Shown here: positions 42,924 to 56,478 of the stretch, one piece after another
Position numbering within the stretch: position 1 is the first letter of the stretch
Layout: each line of letters begins with the position of its first letter
Source: Rhodospirillales bacterium
Lineage (GTDB): Bacteria > Pseudomonadota > Alphaproteobacteria > Rhodospirillales > Shumkoniaceae
NCBI GenBank assembly: GCA_016776725.1
Contig: JADHSV010000002.1
Location: 1-64,000, forward strand
Length of the DNA stretch: 64,000 bases
Direction: 5' to 3'
Notes under the pieces: generated by a model
Seen by the model: only the letters and a program-made list of their open reading frames with translations
Database searches by the model: none
What the model was told of the DNA's origin: nothing
Made by a program: the position numbers and the translations under genes

Positions 42924-43724
42924 CTAGAGGCCGTAGGCGAAGCCCAGGAGGATGCCGCCTAGGATGATGCGGTAGATAACGAACGGCGTAAAAGTGGCGT
43001 GGCGGAGCCAGGCCATTAGGGCGGCGATGGCGATGAGCGCGGTTATGAAGGCCATGAAGGCGGCGAGGATGGCGGCGCCGGTTAGGTCGGCGTTGCCGGA
43101 TTGGTAGAGCTCAAAGCCTTTCAGGGTTCCCGCACCCAGAATGGTGGGGATTGAGAGGAGCATGGAGAAGCGGGCGGCGTCGGCGCGTTCGAAGCCCAGG
43201 ATACGGGCGGCCGACATGGTGATGCCGGAGCGGCTGGTTCCGGGAATAAGGGCCAGGATTTGCGCCATGCCGATGACGAAGGCGTCGCTGAAGCCCAGGT
43301 GTTCGATGCGCCTGATGGTCATGCCGGCCTTGTCGGTAACGAAAAGCACGATACCGAACCCGAGCGTCGCCCAGGCGACGACCGTAAGGCTGCGAATTCC
43401 CTGCGGCATAAAATGATTAAGCGCGTATCCGGCGGCGATGACCGGCACGGTGGCCAGCACGATTTGCACGGCCAGGCGCGCGGCCGGGTCCTTGCGCCCG
43501 GTGAGCGCGCGCCAGATGCCCGCCGCCATTGCCAAAAGATCGCGCCAGAAATAAACGATGACCGCGCCCAGGGTTCCCACATGCACGGCGACGTCGATGA
43601 TGAGGCCCTGATCGGGCCAGCCCATCAGCGGCGAAACGATCACCAGATGGCCGGACGAGCTGACGGGCAGGAATTCGGTAATTCCCTGTATTATCGCCAA
43701 TACGGCTATATGTAGGAGATTCAC
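42924..43724 (-). CDS. uppP: undecaprenyl-diphosphatase UppP/BacA
   Basis: A 266-residue polytopic membrane enzyme from a GTG at 43724. The two family motifs are present: ITEFLPVSSSGHLVI near the N-terminus and PGTSRSGITMSAAR in the middle, which line the active site. It recycles undecaprenyl pyrophosphate to the monophosphate carrier used for peptidoglycan and polysaccharide synthesis, and overproduction gives bacitracin resistance. Length and topology are normal. Confidence 0.95.
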   Translation of the reverse strand: MNLLHIAVLAIIQGITEFLPVSSSGHLVIVSPLMGWPDQGLIIDVAVHVGTLGAVIVYFWRDLLAMAAGIWRALTGRKDPAARLAVQIVLATVPVIAAGYALNHFMPQGIRSLTVVAWATLGFGIVLFVTDKAGMTIRRIEHLGFSDAFVIGMAQILALIPGTSRSGITMSAARILGFERADAARFSMLLSIPTILGAGTLKGFELYQSGNADLTGAAILAAFMAFITALIAIAALMAWLRHATFTPFVIYRIILGGILLGFAYGL

Positions 43725-43794
43725 GGCAACCCTACCCCAAATGTGGATTTGTTATAGCATTTGGGAAGCAGTCGCCCAAGCCCCTTTCGACTGA

Positions 43795-45237
43795 TTAACG
43801 CGGCAGGCCGGTTTCGCCCATGAGGAAGGCGTCCACCGAGCGGGCGCACTGGCGGCCCTCGCGAATGGCCCACACCACCAACGACTGGCCGCGCCGCATG
43901 TCACCGGCGGAAAAGACCTTTTCGACCGAGGTTTGGTAATCGCCGGTTTCGGCGGCGACGTTGCCGCGCCCGTCAAGATCGACACCGAACTGCGCCAGCA
44001 TCCCCTCGTGCACCGGATGAACGAAACCCATGGCCAGCAGCACCAGATCGGCCTTCACCTCGAACGCGCTGTCGGGAATTTCGCTCATTGTCATGCGGCC
44101 GTCGGCATCGGTGTGCCATTCCACACGCACGGCTTCCAGCCCGGTCACGACACCGTCTTCGCCCAAAAAGCGTTTGGTCGCCACGGTCCATTCGCGGCGG
44201 CAGCCTTCTTCCTGCGAGGAAGTCGTCATCAGTTTGTCGGGCCAGTCGGGCCAGGTCATCGCTGAATCTTCGCGTTCGGGCGGCTGGGGCAGAATTTCAA
44301 ACTGCGTCACCCAGCGGGCTTCCTGGCGGATGGATGTGCCGATGCAGTCCGATCCCGTGTCGCCGCCGCCGATAACGATGACGCGCTTGCCCTGAGCGTT
44401 GATTCTTTTGGCGTTGCCAAGTTTTTCCCCGGCCAGACGCCGGTTCTGCTGGGTCAGAAAATCCATGGCGAAGTGAATGCCGTCCAGCTCGCGGCCCGGT
44501 ACGGGCAAATCGCGCGGCTGCTCGGAACCGCCGGCCAGCACCACGGCGTCGAAATCCTCCAGCAGCGTTTCAGCCGTGACATCGACACCCACGTTAACGC
44601 CGGGCAGGAACTTCACGCCCTCGGCCTGCATCTGGCCCATGCGGCGGTCGATCATCAGCTTGTTCATTTTAAAATCGGGAATGCCGTAGCGCAGCAAGCC
44701 GCCGATGCGCGCGTTCTTTTCGCACACCACCACATGATGACCGGCCCGCGCCAACTGCTGGGCGCACGCCAGACCCGCCGGTCCCGAACCGACCACGGCA
44801 ACCCGCTTGCTGGTGCGGTGGGCCGGGATTTGCGGACGGACCCAGCCTTCTTCCCAGGCCTTGTCGACGATGGCGCACTCGATGTTTTTGATGGTCACCG
44901 GTTCGTGCTGCAGATTGAGCGTGCACGACTGCTCGCAAGGCGCCGGGCAGACACGGCCCGTGAATTCCGGGAAGTTGTTGGTGGAATGCAGAACGTCCAG
45001 GGCTTCGCGCCAGCGTTTGCGGTACACAAGATCGTTCCAGTCGGGGATGATGTTGCTGACCGGGCATCCGCTATGACAGAACGGAATTCCGCAGTCCATG
45101 CAACGCGCGCCCTGCCGCCTGAGATCGCCGTCCTCCATGGGAAGGACGAACTCGTCAAAATGCCGAATACGGTCGCTGACCGGCTCGTACGCATGCCCCT
45201 GTCGCTGAATTTCGACAAATCCGGTTGGCTTACCCAT
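43795..45237 (-). CDS. gltD: glutamate synthase (NADPH) small subunit
   Basis: A 480-residue flavoprotein. N-terminal cysteine clusters ([17 protein letters not shown] and [11 protein letters not shown]) bind the iron-sulphur centres. The FAD site is [20 protein letters not shown] and the NADPH site [15 protein letters not shown]. It passes electrons from NADPH to GltB. It begins six bases after the gltB stop on the same strand, forming a gltBD operon. Confidence 0.96.
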   Translation of the reverse strand: MGKPTGFVEIQRQGHAYEPVSDRIRHFDEFVLPMEDGDLRRQGARCMDCGIPFCHSGCPVSNIIPDWNDLVYRKRWREALDVLHSTNNFPEFTGRVCPAPCEQSCTLNLQHEPVTIKNIECAIVDKAWEEGWVRPQIPAHRTSKRVAVVGSGPAGLACAQQLARAGHHVVVCEKNARIGGLLRYGIPDFKMNKLMIDRRMGQMQAEGVKFLPGVNVGVDVTAETLLEDFDAVVLAGGSEQPRDLPVPGRELDGIHFAMDFLTQQNRRLAGEKLGNAKRINAQGKRVIVIGGGDTGSDCIGTSIRQEARWVTQFEILPQPPEREDSAMTWPDWPDKLMTTSSQEEGCRREWTVATKRFLGEDGVVTGLEAVRVEWHTDADGRMTMSEIPDSAFEVKADLVLLAMGFVHPVHEGMLAQFGVDLDGRGNVAAETGDYQTSVEKVFSAGDMRRGQSLVVWAIREGRQCARSVDAFLMGETGLPR

Positions 45238-45243
45238 GGATAA

Positions 45244-49866
<4,623 letters not shown>

Positions 49867-49975
49867 CTTACGCTTCTTCCCTTCCAGCACCGACGCGAAA
49901 TTGGTGCAGAGTCATATAGCCGGGAGGCCTTTTTTTCCACCATTTACTGGTTGAACGTTTCCAAATCGCGAAATA

Positions 49976-50008
49976 GGGAGGCCGGAGCATTGCCTGTTCC
50001 GGCCTCCC
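49976..50008 (-). terminator. strong hairpin after pckA
   Basis: GGGAGGCCGGA and TCCGGCCTCCC form a perfect 11-pair stem with an 11-base loop, 12 bases beyond the pckA stop. On the minus strand it is followed by CTATTTCG, a weak T-run. It probably ends or protects the pckA mRNA and insulates it from gltB. Confidence 0.7.
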
Positions 50009-50020
50009 GGAGTGCGCGTC

Positions 50021-51631
50021 TTATCCGTCGGCAGGCTGAATGGCGGCCTTGCGAACGCCCTCGTCGACCTTATCCTCGAACTGCACGAAATTCCGCGCGA
50101 ACCGCCGTGTCAGATCGCGTGCAATCTCGTCATAGGCGGCCTTGTCCGCCCACGTGTTGCGTGGGATCAGAACCTCGTCGGGAACGCCGGGGCACGATTG
50201 CGGCACCAGCAACCCGAAATTCGGATCGGTGGCAACCGGCACGTCGTCCAACCCGCCTGAAAGCACGGCGTTGATCATGGCGCGGGTATGCGCGATCTTC
50301 ATGCGTGCGCCGACGCCCACGCCGCCACCGCTCCAGCCGGTATTCACCAGCCAGCATTTGGTATCGTGCTTGGCCAGCAATTGGCCCAACATTTCCGAGT
50401 AAACGATGGGATTGCGCGGCAGGAACGGCGCACCGAAGCAGGCCGAGAACACGGCCTGAGGTTCTTTAACCCCCGCTTCCGTGCCCGCCAGTTTGGCGGT
50501 ATAGCCCGACAGGAAATGATACATCGCCTGATCGTTGGTCAGCCGGCTGACCGGCGGCATCACGCCGAAGGCGTCGCACGTCAGCATAATCACGTTTTTG
50601 GGGTGGCCGCCGCAGCCCGTGGTTGATGCGTTGGGAATATGCGACAGCGGATAAGACGCCCGCGTGTTTTCGGTCAGGGCGTCGTCGTCCAGATCAAGAC
50701 GGCGATCATCCATGTGCATCATGACGTTTTCCAGGATGGTGCCGAATTTCTTGGTTGTCGCGTAGATTTCCGGTTCGGCTTTTTCGTTCAGTTTGATGAC
50801 CTTGGCATAGCAGCCATCTTCGAAATTAAAAACGCCGTCCGGCCCCCAGCCGTGTTCGTCATCGCCGATCAGGGTGCGCGAACTGTCCGCAGACAGGGTC
50901 GTTTTGCCGGTCCCCGACAGCCCGAAAAAAACCGCCGTATCGCCATTTTTGCCGATATTGGCCGAACAGTGCATGGGCAGGATGCCTTTTTCGGGCATCA
51001 TGTAGTTGAGAATGCTGAAAATGGACTTCTTGATTTCGCCTGCGTAACTGGTGCCGCCGACCAGGATCGTCCGCTTGGCAAAGTTAACGACCACGAAGAC
51101 GCCCGAGCGGGTTCCGTCCGTTTCCGGTTCGGCGTGGAAACGCGCGGCTTGAATGACCGTGAATTCCGGCTTGAAATCGGCAACGTCGTCGCGGGTCGCC
51201 CAGAAAAACATGTTGCGGGCAAACAGGCTGTGCATGGCCGATTCGGTAATCACGCGGATGGGAAAGCGATGTTTGGGGTCGGCAACGGCGAAGCAGTCCT
51301 GAATAAAAATGTCGCGGCCCTGCAAATAGGCCAGCATGCGCCTGTGAAGGCCGTCGAACTGCTCTTCGCTCATGGGCCGGTTGATGTCGCCCCACCACAC
51401 CGAATCGTGGCTGGAAGGCTCGTCGACGATGAATTTATCGTTGGCCGAACGGCCGGTGTGGTGGCCGGTGCGCGTGACCAGCGCGCCGCCATGCGCCAAC
51501 GTGGCCTCGCCGCGGCGAACGGCTTGCTCGTACAAGGCGGGGGTCGGGAAGTTCCAATGGGCCAATCCGACGTTCTTGATGCCGTGATTGTCCAAACCAT
51601 AAGGGCTTACAAAGGGGCCGTATTCCTGCAC
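50021..51631 (-). CDS. pckA: phosphoenolpyruvate carboxykinase (ATP)
   Basis: A 536-residue enzyme; the GTG at 51631 follows AGGAGAAAAAGAC, a better start than the frame extending to 51688. It has the PEPCK-specific VLVGGTSYAGEIKKS, kinase-1a P-loop FFGLSGTGKTTLSAD, metal-binding kinase-2 region IGDDEHGWGPDGVFNFEDGCYAK and the RTGHHTGRSANDKFIV substrate region. It converts oxaloacetate to PEP in gluconeogenesis. It is divergent from chvI, as in many alphaproteobacteria. Confidence 0.96.
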   Translation of the reverse strand: MQEYGPFVSPYGLDNHGIKNVGLAHWNFPTPALYEQAVRRGEATLAHGGALVTRTGHHTGRSANDKFIVDEPSSHDSVWWGDINRPMSEEQFDGLHRRMLAYLQGRDIFIQDCFAVADPKHRFPIRVITESAMHSLFARNMFFWATRDDVADFKPEFTVIQAARFHAEPETDGTRSGVFVVVNFAKRTILVGGTSYAGEIKKSIFSILNYMMPEKGILPMHCSANIGKNGDTAVFFGLSGTGKTTLSADSSRTLIGDDEHGWGPDGVFNFEDGCYAKVIKLNEKAEPEIYATTKKFGTILENVMMHMDDRRLDLDDDALTENTRASYPLSHIPNASTTGCGGHPKNVIMLTCDAFGVMPPVSRLTNDQAMYHFLSGYTAKLAGTEAGVKEPQAVFSACFGAPFLPRNPIVYSEMLGQLLAKHDTKCWLVNTGWSGGGVGVGARMKIAHTRAMINAVLSGGLDDVPVATDPNFGLLVPQSCPGVPDEVLIPRNTWADKAAYDEIARDLTRRFARNFVQFEDKVDEGVRKAAIQPADG

Positions 51632-51966
51632 GTCTTTTTCTCCTGGCAATTTGCCGGGGCCGCGTGCACGCACACAAACCCCAAGCACTTCGGTTTGCGC
51701 CGAAGGTCATACGACTTCAGCGGCGCGTTCAGCCCGGACGTTGTGTTTTTTGCGTTATTGATGAGCGAAGACCCGTTTTCGGGTCGCCGACAACGGCCCG
51801 ATCAAGCGAACCGTCAGGCGGTTATTTAATTCCAACGGGACCAAAATGCACGGGAAAAAAACGATGCGGCCCCAAGGAAAGCGACTTTTCGCCATGATTC
51901 GTTATAATTTCGCCACAAACAGGCGCTTCATTGGCGATCGTCTGCGGTCTAAAGAGGAAACGATCC
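51632..51966. promoter_or_regulatory. 335-base divergent pckA-chvI control region
   Basis: There is no gene. Two perfect short dyads are present: CTTCGG-TTTGCG-CCGAAG (51689-51706) nearer pckA, and GACCCG-TTTT-CGGGTC (51770-51785) in the middle. The stretch near chvI is AT-richer (about 51890-51930) and is the likelier chvI promoter. ChvI autoregulation and control of pckA from here are plausible, but no binding motif is proven. Confidence 0.45.
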
Positions 51967-52665
51967 ATGCCCCACACCATTGCGCTGGTCGATGACGACA
52001 AGAATATTTTGACGTCGGTATCCATGGCGCTCGAATCCGAAGGGTTTGAAGTTCACACCTATCGTGACGGTTACGAGGCCCTCGACGGACTTGAACGGCA
52101 TCCCGTGGACATGGCCGTGCTGGACATCAAAATGCCGCGCATGAACGGTATGGAGCTTCTGGAGCGCATTCGCCAAAAGGGATCCCTGCCGGTCATCTTC
52201 CTGACCTCGAAGGACGATGAAATAGATGAAATGATGGGCCTGCGCATGGGGGCCGACGATTATATCAAGAAGCCGTTTTCCCAACGCCTGCTGATCGAAC
52301 GTATCCGGGCGGTGCTTCGCCGCAAGGACCTGGCGGGCGCCGGAGCGGACGAAACGCAAGGCGAAGTTATCCAGCGCGGCGCCATGATGATGGACACGGC
52401 CCGCCATATTTGTTCGTGGAAAGACCAGGAGGTTAACCTGACGGTTACCGAATTCCTTCTCGTTCAGGCGCTGGCCCTGCACCCGGGCCACGTAAAAACA
52501 CGCGATCAGTTGATCGACGCGGCCTACGGCGAAAATATCTATGTGGACGACCGCACCATCGACAGCCACGTCAAACGGCTGCGCCGCAAATTCAAGCAGG
52601 TCGATGCCGAGTTTTCGGGCATCGAAACCTTATACGGAGTTGGCTACCGCTACCGGCAGAACTGA
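51967..52665 (+). CDS. chvI: ChvI-type response regulator
   Basis: A 232-residue OmpR-family regulator. It has a receiver with LVDDDKN, Asp in [13 protein letters not shown], Thr/Ser in IFLTSKDD and Lys in YIKKPFSQR, and a C-terminal winged helix ([16 protein letters not shown]...[15 protein letters not shown]). The ATG at 51967 follows AAAGAGGAAAC. ChvG begins two bases after its stop. In Agrobacterium and Sinorhizobium the pair controls envelope, exopolysaccharide and acid or host responses. Confidence 0.93.
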   Translation: MPHTIALVDDDKNILTSVSMALESEGFEVHTYRDGYEALDGLERHPVDMAVLDIKMPRMNGMELLERIRQKGSLPVIFLTSKDDEIDEMMGLRMGADDYIKKPFSQRLLIERIRAVLRRKDLAGAGADETQGEVIQRGAMMMDTARHICSWKDQEVNLTVTEFLLVQALALHPGHVKTRDQLIDAAYGENIYVDDRTIDSHVKRLRRKFKQVDAEFSGIETLYGVGYRYRQN

Positions 52666-52667
52666 TT

Positions 52668-54326
52668 ATGCCCGACCCCAACGCCGCTCGTTCCAAACCC
52701 ATTCGCCCCAAACCGATTCGGCTTAGGCGGCGCTCCATATCGCCGATCACGTGGCGAATTCTTGCGGTCAACCTGTTCGCACTGGGCGTTCTGGTGGCCG
52801 GCTTGCTCTATCTGGGGGAATACCGGCGAAACCTGATTTCGACCGAACTGACGTCTTTGCAAAAAAGAACCGATATGTTCGCCGCCGCCCTTGGCGAAGG
52901 GGCCGTGGCAACCGACAGTTCGGGTAATTTCATCCGCTACCAGTTGCTGGTTCCCAATGCGGCCCGCAACATGATCCACCGGCTGGTCGAACCGACCGGC
53001 ACGCGGGCGCGTCTGTTCGGCGCCGACGGGGTGCTGATCGTTGACAGCCGTCTGTTGTTTGGGCCGGGCGGTTTCGTGCAGATTGAAGATCTTCCGCCGC
53101 CGGGGGGCGGCGAAAGCGCCGCCGGTTGGCTGCTGGAGACGTACGATTCCCTGGTCAAACTGATCCCCGGTTTCGACGAACTCCCGGAATACCGGGAAAA
53201 CGCGGTCCAGCGGGCGTTGGATTATGCCGAAGTCGTCCATGCGTTGGGCGGCGAGGACGCCGCCGCCGTGCGCGGGCTTGGCAACGCCATGGTCCTTAGC
53301 GTGGCGGCGCCGGTGCAGCGCTACAAACAGGTGCTGGGCGCGTTGATGTTGTCCAAGGATTCGCGCGAAATCGACGCCGCCATGTACGATGTGCGCATCA
53401 ATATCCTGAAGGTTTTCGGCGTCGCCCTGACCATCACCGTGTTGCTGTCGTTTTATCTGGCCGGAACCATCGCGCGGCCGATCCGCAGGCTGGCCGCCGC
53501 CGCCGAGCAGGTCCGCTTTTCCCATAGCCGCCAGGTCAGGATACCGACCTTTCCCGGCAGAAATGACGAAATCGGCGAGCTGGCCCATATTCTCAGCGAA
53601 ATGACGGAGGCGCTTTGGGCGCGCATGGACGCCATCGAAGGGTTCGCCGCCGACGTCGCCCACGAAATCAAGAACCCGCTCACCAGCCTTCATTCAGCCG
53701 TCGAAACCATTGCCCGGGTCAAGGATCCCGATCAGCAACGCAAGTTGATGGGCATCATTCAGGAAGACGTGCGCAGGCTGGACCGTCTGATCAGCGATAT
53801 TTCAGACGCCTCGCGCCTGGATGCCGAACTTTCGCGGGCCGAAACAGATGAGGTCGATCTGGCCGGCATGCTGGGCGTGGTCGTTGATATTCAGAATTCC
53901 ACGAGGATGGACGGCGGCCCGCAGATCAACCTGCGGCTTCCCGAGCATCGGAAATTGACGGTTCAGGGAATGGAAGGACGTCTGGTTCAGGTTTTTCGCA
54001 ATATCATCACCAACGCGGCCTCGTTCTCGCCACCTGACGGCGAAATTGAAGTACGCGCCATCCGCGGAGTCGATACGATCGAAATCGAGATAATCGACGA
54101 CGGCCCCGGAATTCCCGCCGGAAAGGAAGCCGATATTTTCGAGCGCTTTTATTCCGAGCGGCCCGAATCCGAGGCGTTCGGCACCCATTCCGGATTGGGG
54201 CTCAACATATCGAAGCAAATTGTCGAGGCGCACGGCGGTAATATATGGGCCGAAAACCGCATGGACGACACCGACAAGGTTATCGGTGCGCGCTTTGTCG
54301 TGCGTTTACCTGCTTCCGGTCATTGA
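52668..54326 (+). CDS. chvG: ChvG-type sensor histidine kinase
   Basis: A 552-residue membrane kinase. It has a basic N-terminus, a membrane helix (about 33-52), a periplasmic domain of about 200 residues (where ExoR acts on ChvG in rhizobia), a second helix (about 249-267), HAMP, HisKA with FAADVAHEIKNPLTSL, and an ATPase domain with NIITNAASFSPPDG, DDGPGIP and a GLGLNIS box. It is the partner of ChvI. HprK follows 33 bases later in the same direction. Confidence 0.93.
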   Translation: MPDPNAARSKPIRPKPIRLRRRSISPITWRILAVNLFALGVLVAGLLYLGEYRRNLISTELTSLQKRTDMFAAALGEGAVATDSSGNFIRYQLLVPNAARNMIHRLVEPTGTRARLFGADGVLIVDSRLLFGPGGFVQIEDLPPPGGGESAAGWLLETYDSLVKLIPGFDELPEYRENAVQRALDYAEVVHALGGEDAAAVRGLGNAMVLSVAAPVQRYKQVLGALMLSKDSREIDAAMYDVRINILKVFGVALTITVLLSFYLAGTIARPIRRLAAAAEQVRFSHSRQVRIPTFPGRNDEIGELAHILSEMTEALWARMDAIEGFAADVAHEIKNPLTSLHSAVETIARVKDPDQQRKLMGIIQEDVRRLDRLISDISDASRLDAELSRAETDEVDLAGMLGVVVDIQNSTRMDGGPQINLRLPEHRKLTVQGMEGRLVQVFRNIITNAASFSPPDGEIEVRAIRGVDTIEIEIIDDGPGIPAGKEADIFERFYSERPESEAFGTHSGLGLNISKQIVEAHGGNIWAENRMDDTDKVIGARFVVRLPASGH

Positions 54327-54359
54327 CTTCCGGGCGCTGCGGTTTCACGGTGGCGAGCC

Positions 54360-54794
54360 ATGGAACAAATTCACGCCAGTTGCGTCGAAATGGACGGCGT
54401 CGGCGTCCTGATCCGGGGTGGCTCGGGATCGGGCAAGTCGGATCTGGCTCTGCGCCTGATTGATGCGGGCGCGTCGCTTGTCGCCGACGACCGGGTGGAC
54501 CTTCAACGCATCGGCCCGGATGTTTCGGCCTCTTCCCCGCACGAAATTGCCGGAATGATGGAAGTCCGCGGCGTCGGCATCGTGAAAATGGATTACACGG
54601 CAAACGCGACCGTTCGCCTGGTTGTCGATCTGGTTGCGGCGGCCAAGGTTGAACGTCTTCCGGAACCCGCCCCGTGCCACTATATGGATGTTCCGCTTCG
54701 TCTCATTTGCCTGGCCCCCTTCGAAGCGTCGGCCCCGGCAAAGGTCCGTTCGGCCGCCGCCCTGGTCGCCGGGCGAACATCGCTTGTTTCTTAA
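54360..54794 (+). CDS. hprK: HPr kinase/phosphorylase, short alphaproteobacterial form
   Basis: A 144-residue protein consisting only of the catalytic domain, with the P-loop RGGSGSGKSDLALRLI, LVADDRVDL and the HprK signature region EVRGVGIVKMDY. Gram-positive HprK is about 310 residues; the missing N-terminal domain is normal for alphaproteobacteria. It should phosphorylate the regulatory Ser of the HPr encoded at 56173-56478. It sits between chvG and rapZ. Confidence 0.93.
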   Translation: MEQIHASCVEMDGVGVLIRGGSGSGKSDLALRLIDAGASLVADDRVDLQRIGPDVSASSPHEIAGMMEVRGVGIVKMDYTANATVRLVVDLVAAAKVERLPEPAPCHYMDVPLRLICLAPFEASAPAKVRSAAALVAGRTSLVS

Positions 54795-54807
54795 AAACGG
54801 ATTTTTT

Positions 54808-55722
54808 ATGCAGACTTCATCATCGTCGCCCGAAGCCGATAAACTGGATGTTCTGCTGCTGACGGGCATGTCGGGCGCGGGCAAAACGTCCGCCCTCAAG
54901 GCATTGGAAGACCTGGGCTTCGAGGCCATCGACAACATCCCGCTGTCGCTGCTGGGAACACTGGTCATGCCGGGGCAATCCCTCCCTGATGCGGAGGATT
55001 TCTCGCAACCCATCGCCATCGGCGTCGATATCCGCACGCGGGATTTCGGGACCGAGGCCTTTTTGCAGGCACTTGAAAGACTGAAGTCCGAAGAAGGGGT
55101 GAACGTCCGTGTTCTTTTCCTGGATTGCGACGACGATTTGCTGCGCCGCCGTTACGACGAGACGCGGCATCGGCATCCGCTGGCCGTGGACCGTCCGGTA
55201 CGCGATGGCATCGCGCATGAAAGGCTGCTTCTGACGCCGTTGCGCGATTTGGCGGATATCGTGATCGATTCCAGTGAATTATCGTTGGGCGAATTGAAAC
55301 AGGCGCTGGACGGGCACTGCGGGCATATGCGCCGGCGCGGTTTGTCGGTTTTCGTCAAGTCGTTTGCTTTCAGGCGCGGCATTCCCCGCGAGGCCGATCT
55401 CGTATTCGATGTTCGTTTTTTGACCAATCCCTATTATGATCCGGCGTTGCGGCCGTTAACGGGACGCCACGAAGCGGTTGCGGCGTGCGTGGCGGCGGAT
55501 AAGGATTTTGCGCATTTTTTCGAAACCTTGTGCGATCTGCTGAAACCGTTGTTGCCGCGATATGTTGAAGAAGGGAAGAGCTATCTGACCATTGCGGTGG
55601 GCTGTTCGGGCGGTCAGCACCGATCTGTTTTTATCGCCGAGAAGCTTGCCGACTGGCTGGAAAAGGCGGGAACAACGGTTCACGTGAAGCACAGGGAACT
55701 GGACGGATCGAAGCAGCCGTAA
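54808..55722 (+). CDS. rapZ: RapZ-family RNA-binding/nucleotide-binding adaptor
   Basis: A 304-residue protein from the ATG at 54808. The N-terminal P-loop is LLTGMSGAGKTSALKALEDLGFEAIDNIP. The conserved C-terminal half has VFVKSFAFRRGIPREADLVFDVRFLTNPYYDP and the GCSGGQHRSVFIAE segment. In enterobacteria RapZ targets the sRNA GlmZ to control amino-sugar synthesis. Linkage with PTS genes is conserved, but the alphaproteobacterial target is not known. Confidence 0.94.
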   Translation: MQTSSSSPEADKLDVLLLTGMSGAGKTSALKALEDLGFEAIDNIPLSLLGTLVMPGQSLPDAEDFSQPIAIGVDIRTRDFGTEAFLQALERLKSEEGVNVRVLFLDCDDDLLRRRYDETRHRHPLAVDRPVRDGIAHERLLLTPLRDLADIVIDSSELSLGELKQALDGHCGHMRRRGLSVFVKSFAFRRGIPREADLVFDVRFLTNPYYDPALRPLTGRHEAVAACVAADKDFAHFFETLCDLLKPLLPRYVEEGKSYLTIAVGCSGGQHRSVFIAEKLADWLEKAGTTVHVKHRELDGSKQP

Positions 55723-55768
55723 TATGAAGCTCTCCCAATCGTAGGAAATTGCAAGGATCGACAATCAA

Positions 55769-56173
55769 ATGATCGGAATGGTGCTGGTAACCCACGGCAG
55801 ACTGGCCGAGGAATTCGTCGCGGCGCTCGAGCACGTCGTGGGGCCGCAGGCCAATGTGGTTGCCATCGGAATTGGCCCCGATGACGATATGGAGGAACGG
55901 CGCGCCCAGATTATGGAAAGTGCGCGCAAGGCCGACGAAGGCGAAGGCGTCGTTGTATTGACGGATATGTTCGGCGGCACGCCGTCCAATCTGGCAATCT
56001 CGATCATGGACAGGGCCAATGTCGAAGTGATCGCCGGTGTCAACCTGCCGATGCTGATCAAGCTGGCCAGCGTTCGCGGCGCACAGGCGTTGCCCGACGC
56101 GGTTGATAGTGCGCGCGAAGCGGGGCGGAAGTACATCAACATCGCGTCCCAATTACTGACCCGGGATAAATAA
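55769..56173 (+). CDS. PTS EIIA component, mannose-family type
   Basis: A 134-residue EIIA-Man domain with the phospho-acceptor His9 in VLVTHGRLAEEF and the conserved LTDMFGGTPSN. No EIIB, EIIC or EIID gene is present, so this is a regulatory PTS end-point rather than a sugar transporter subunit. Its TAA overlaps the ATG of the HPr gene by one base, coupling the two. Confidence 0.93.
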   Translation: MIGMVLVTHGRLAEEFVAALEHVVGPQANVVAIGIGPDDDMEERRAQIMESARKADEGEGVVVLTDMFGGTPSNLAISIMDRANVEVIAGVNLPMLIKLASVRGAQALPDAVDSAREAGRKYINIASQLLTRDK

Positions 56174-56478
56174 TGAGTTCGGCGAAAGGCACCTCGGCGA
56201 AGAAATCGGCCGGCACGATTACGAACAGCGTGACCATTTGCAACGAACGCGGTCTGCACGCCCGCGCGGCTAGCAAGTTTGTGAAACTTGTTGCGGAATT
56301 TAGCGCCGAGGTGACCGTCAGTAAGGGAACGCAGAGCGTCGCGGGCAGTTCCATTCTGGGGCTCATGATGCTGGCGGCGGGACCGGGAACCGAGATCAAC
56401 ATCGCGACAAGCGGAGCGCAGGCTGCCGAAGCCGCGGCCGCCCTTTGCGGGCTGGTCGAAGCGCGGTTCGAGGAATGA
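56173..56478 (+). CDS. ptsH: phosphocarrier protein HPr
   Basis: A 101-residue HPr with a short Lys/Ser-rich N-terminal extension. The phospho-His lies in NERGLHARAASKF and the regulatory Ser in SVAGSSILGLMMLAAGPG, which HprK should modify. Its stop overlaps the ATG of ptsI (ATGA). It receives phosphate from EI and passes it to EIIA. Confidence 0.95.
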   Translation: MSSAKGTSAKKSAGTITNSVTICNERGLHARAASKFVKLVAEFSAEVTVSKGTQSVAGSSILGLMMLAAGPGTEINIATSGAQAAEAAAALCGLVEARFEE

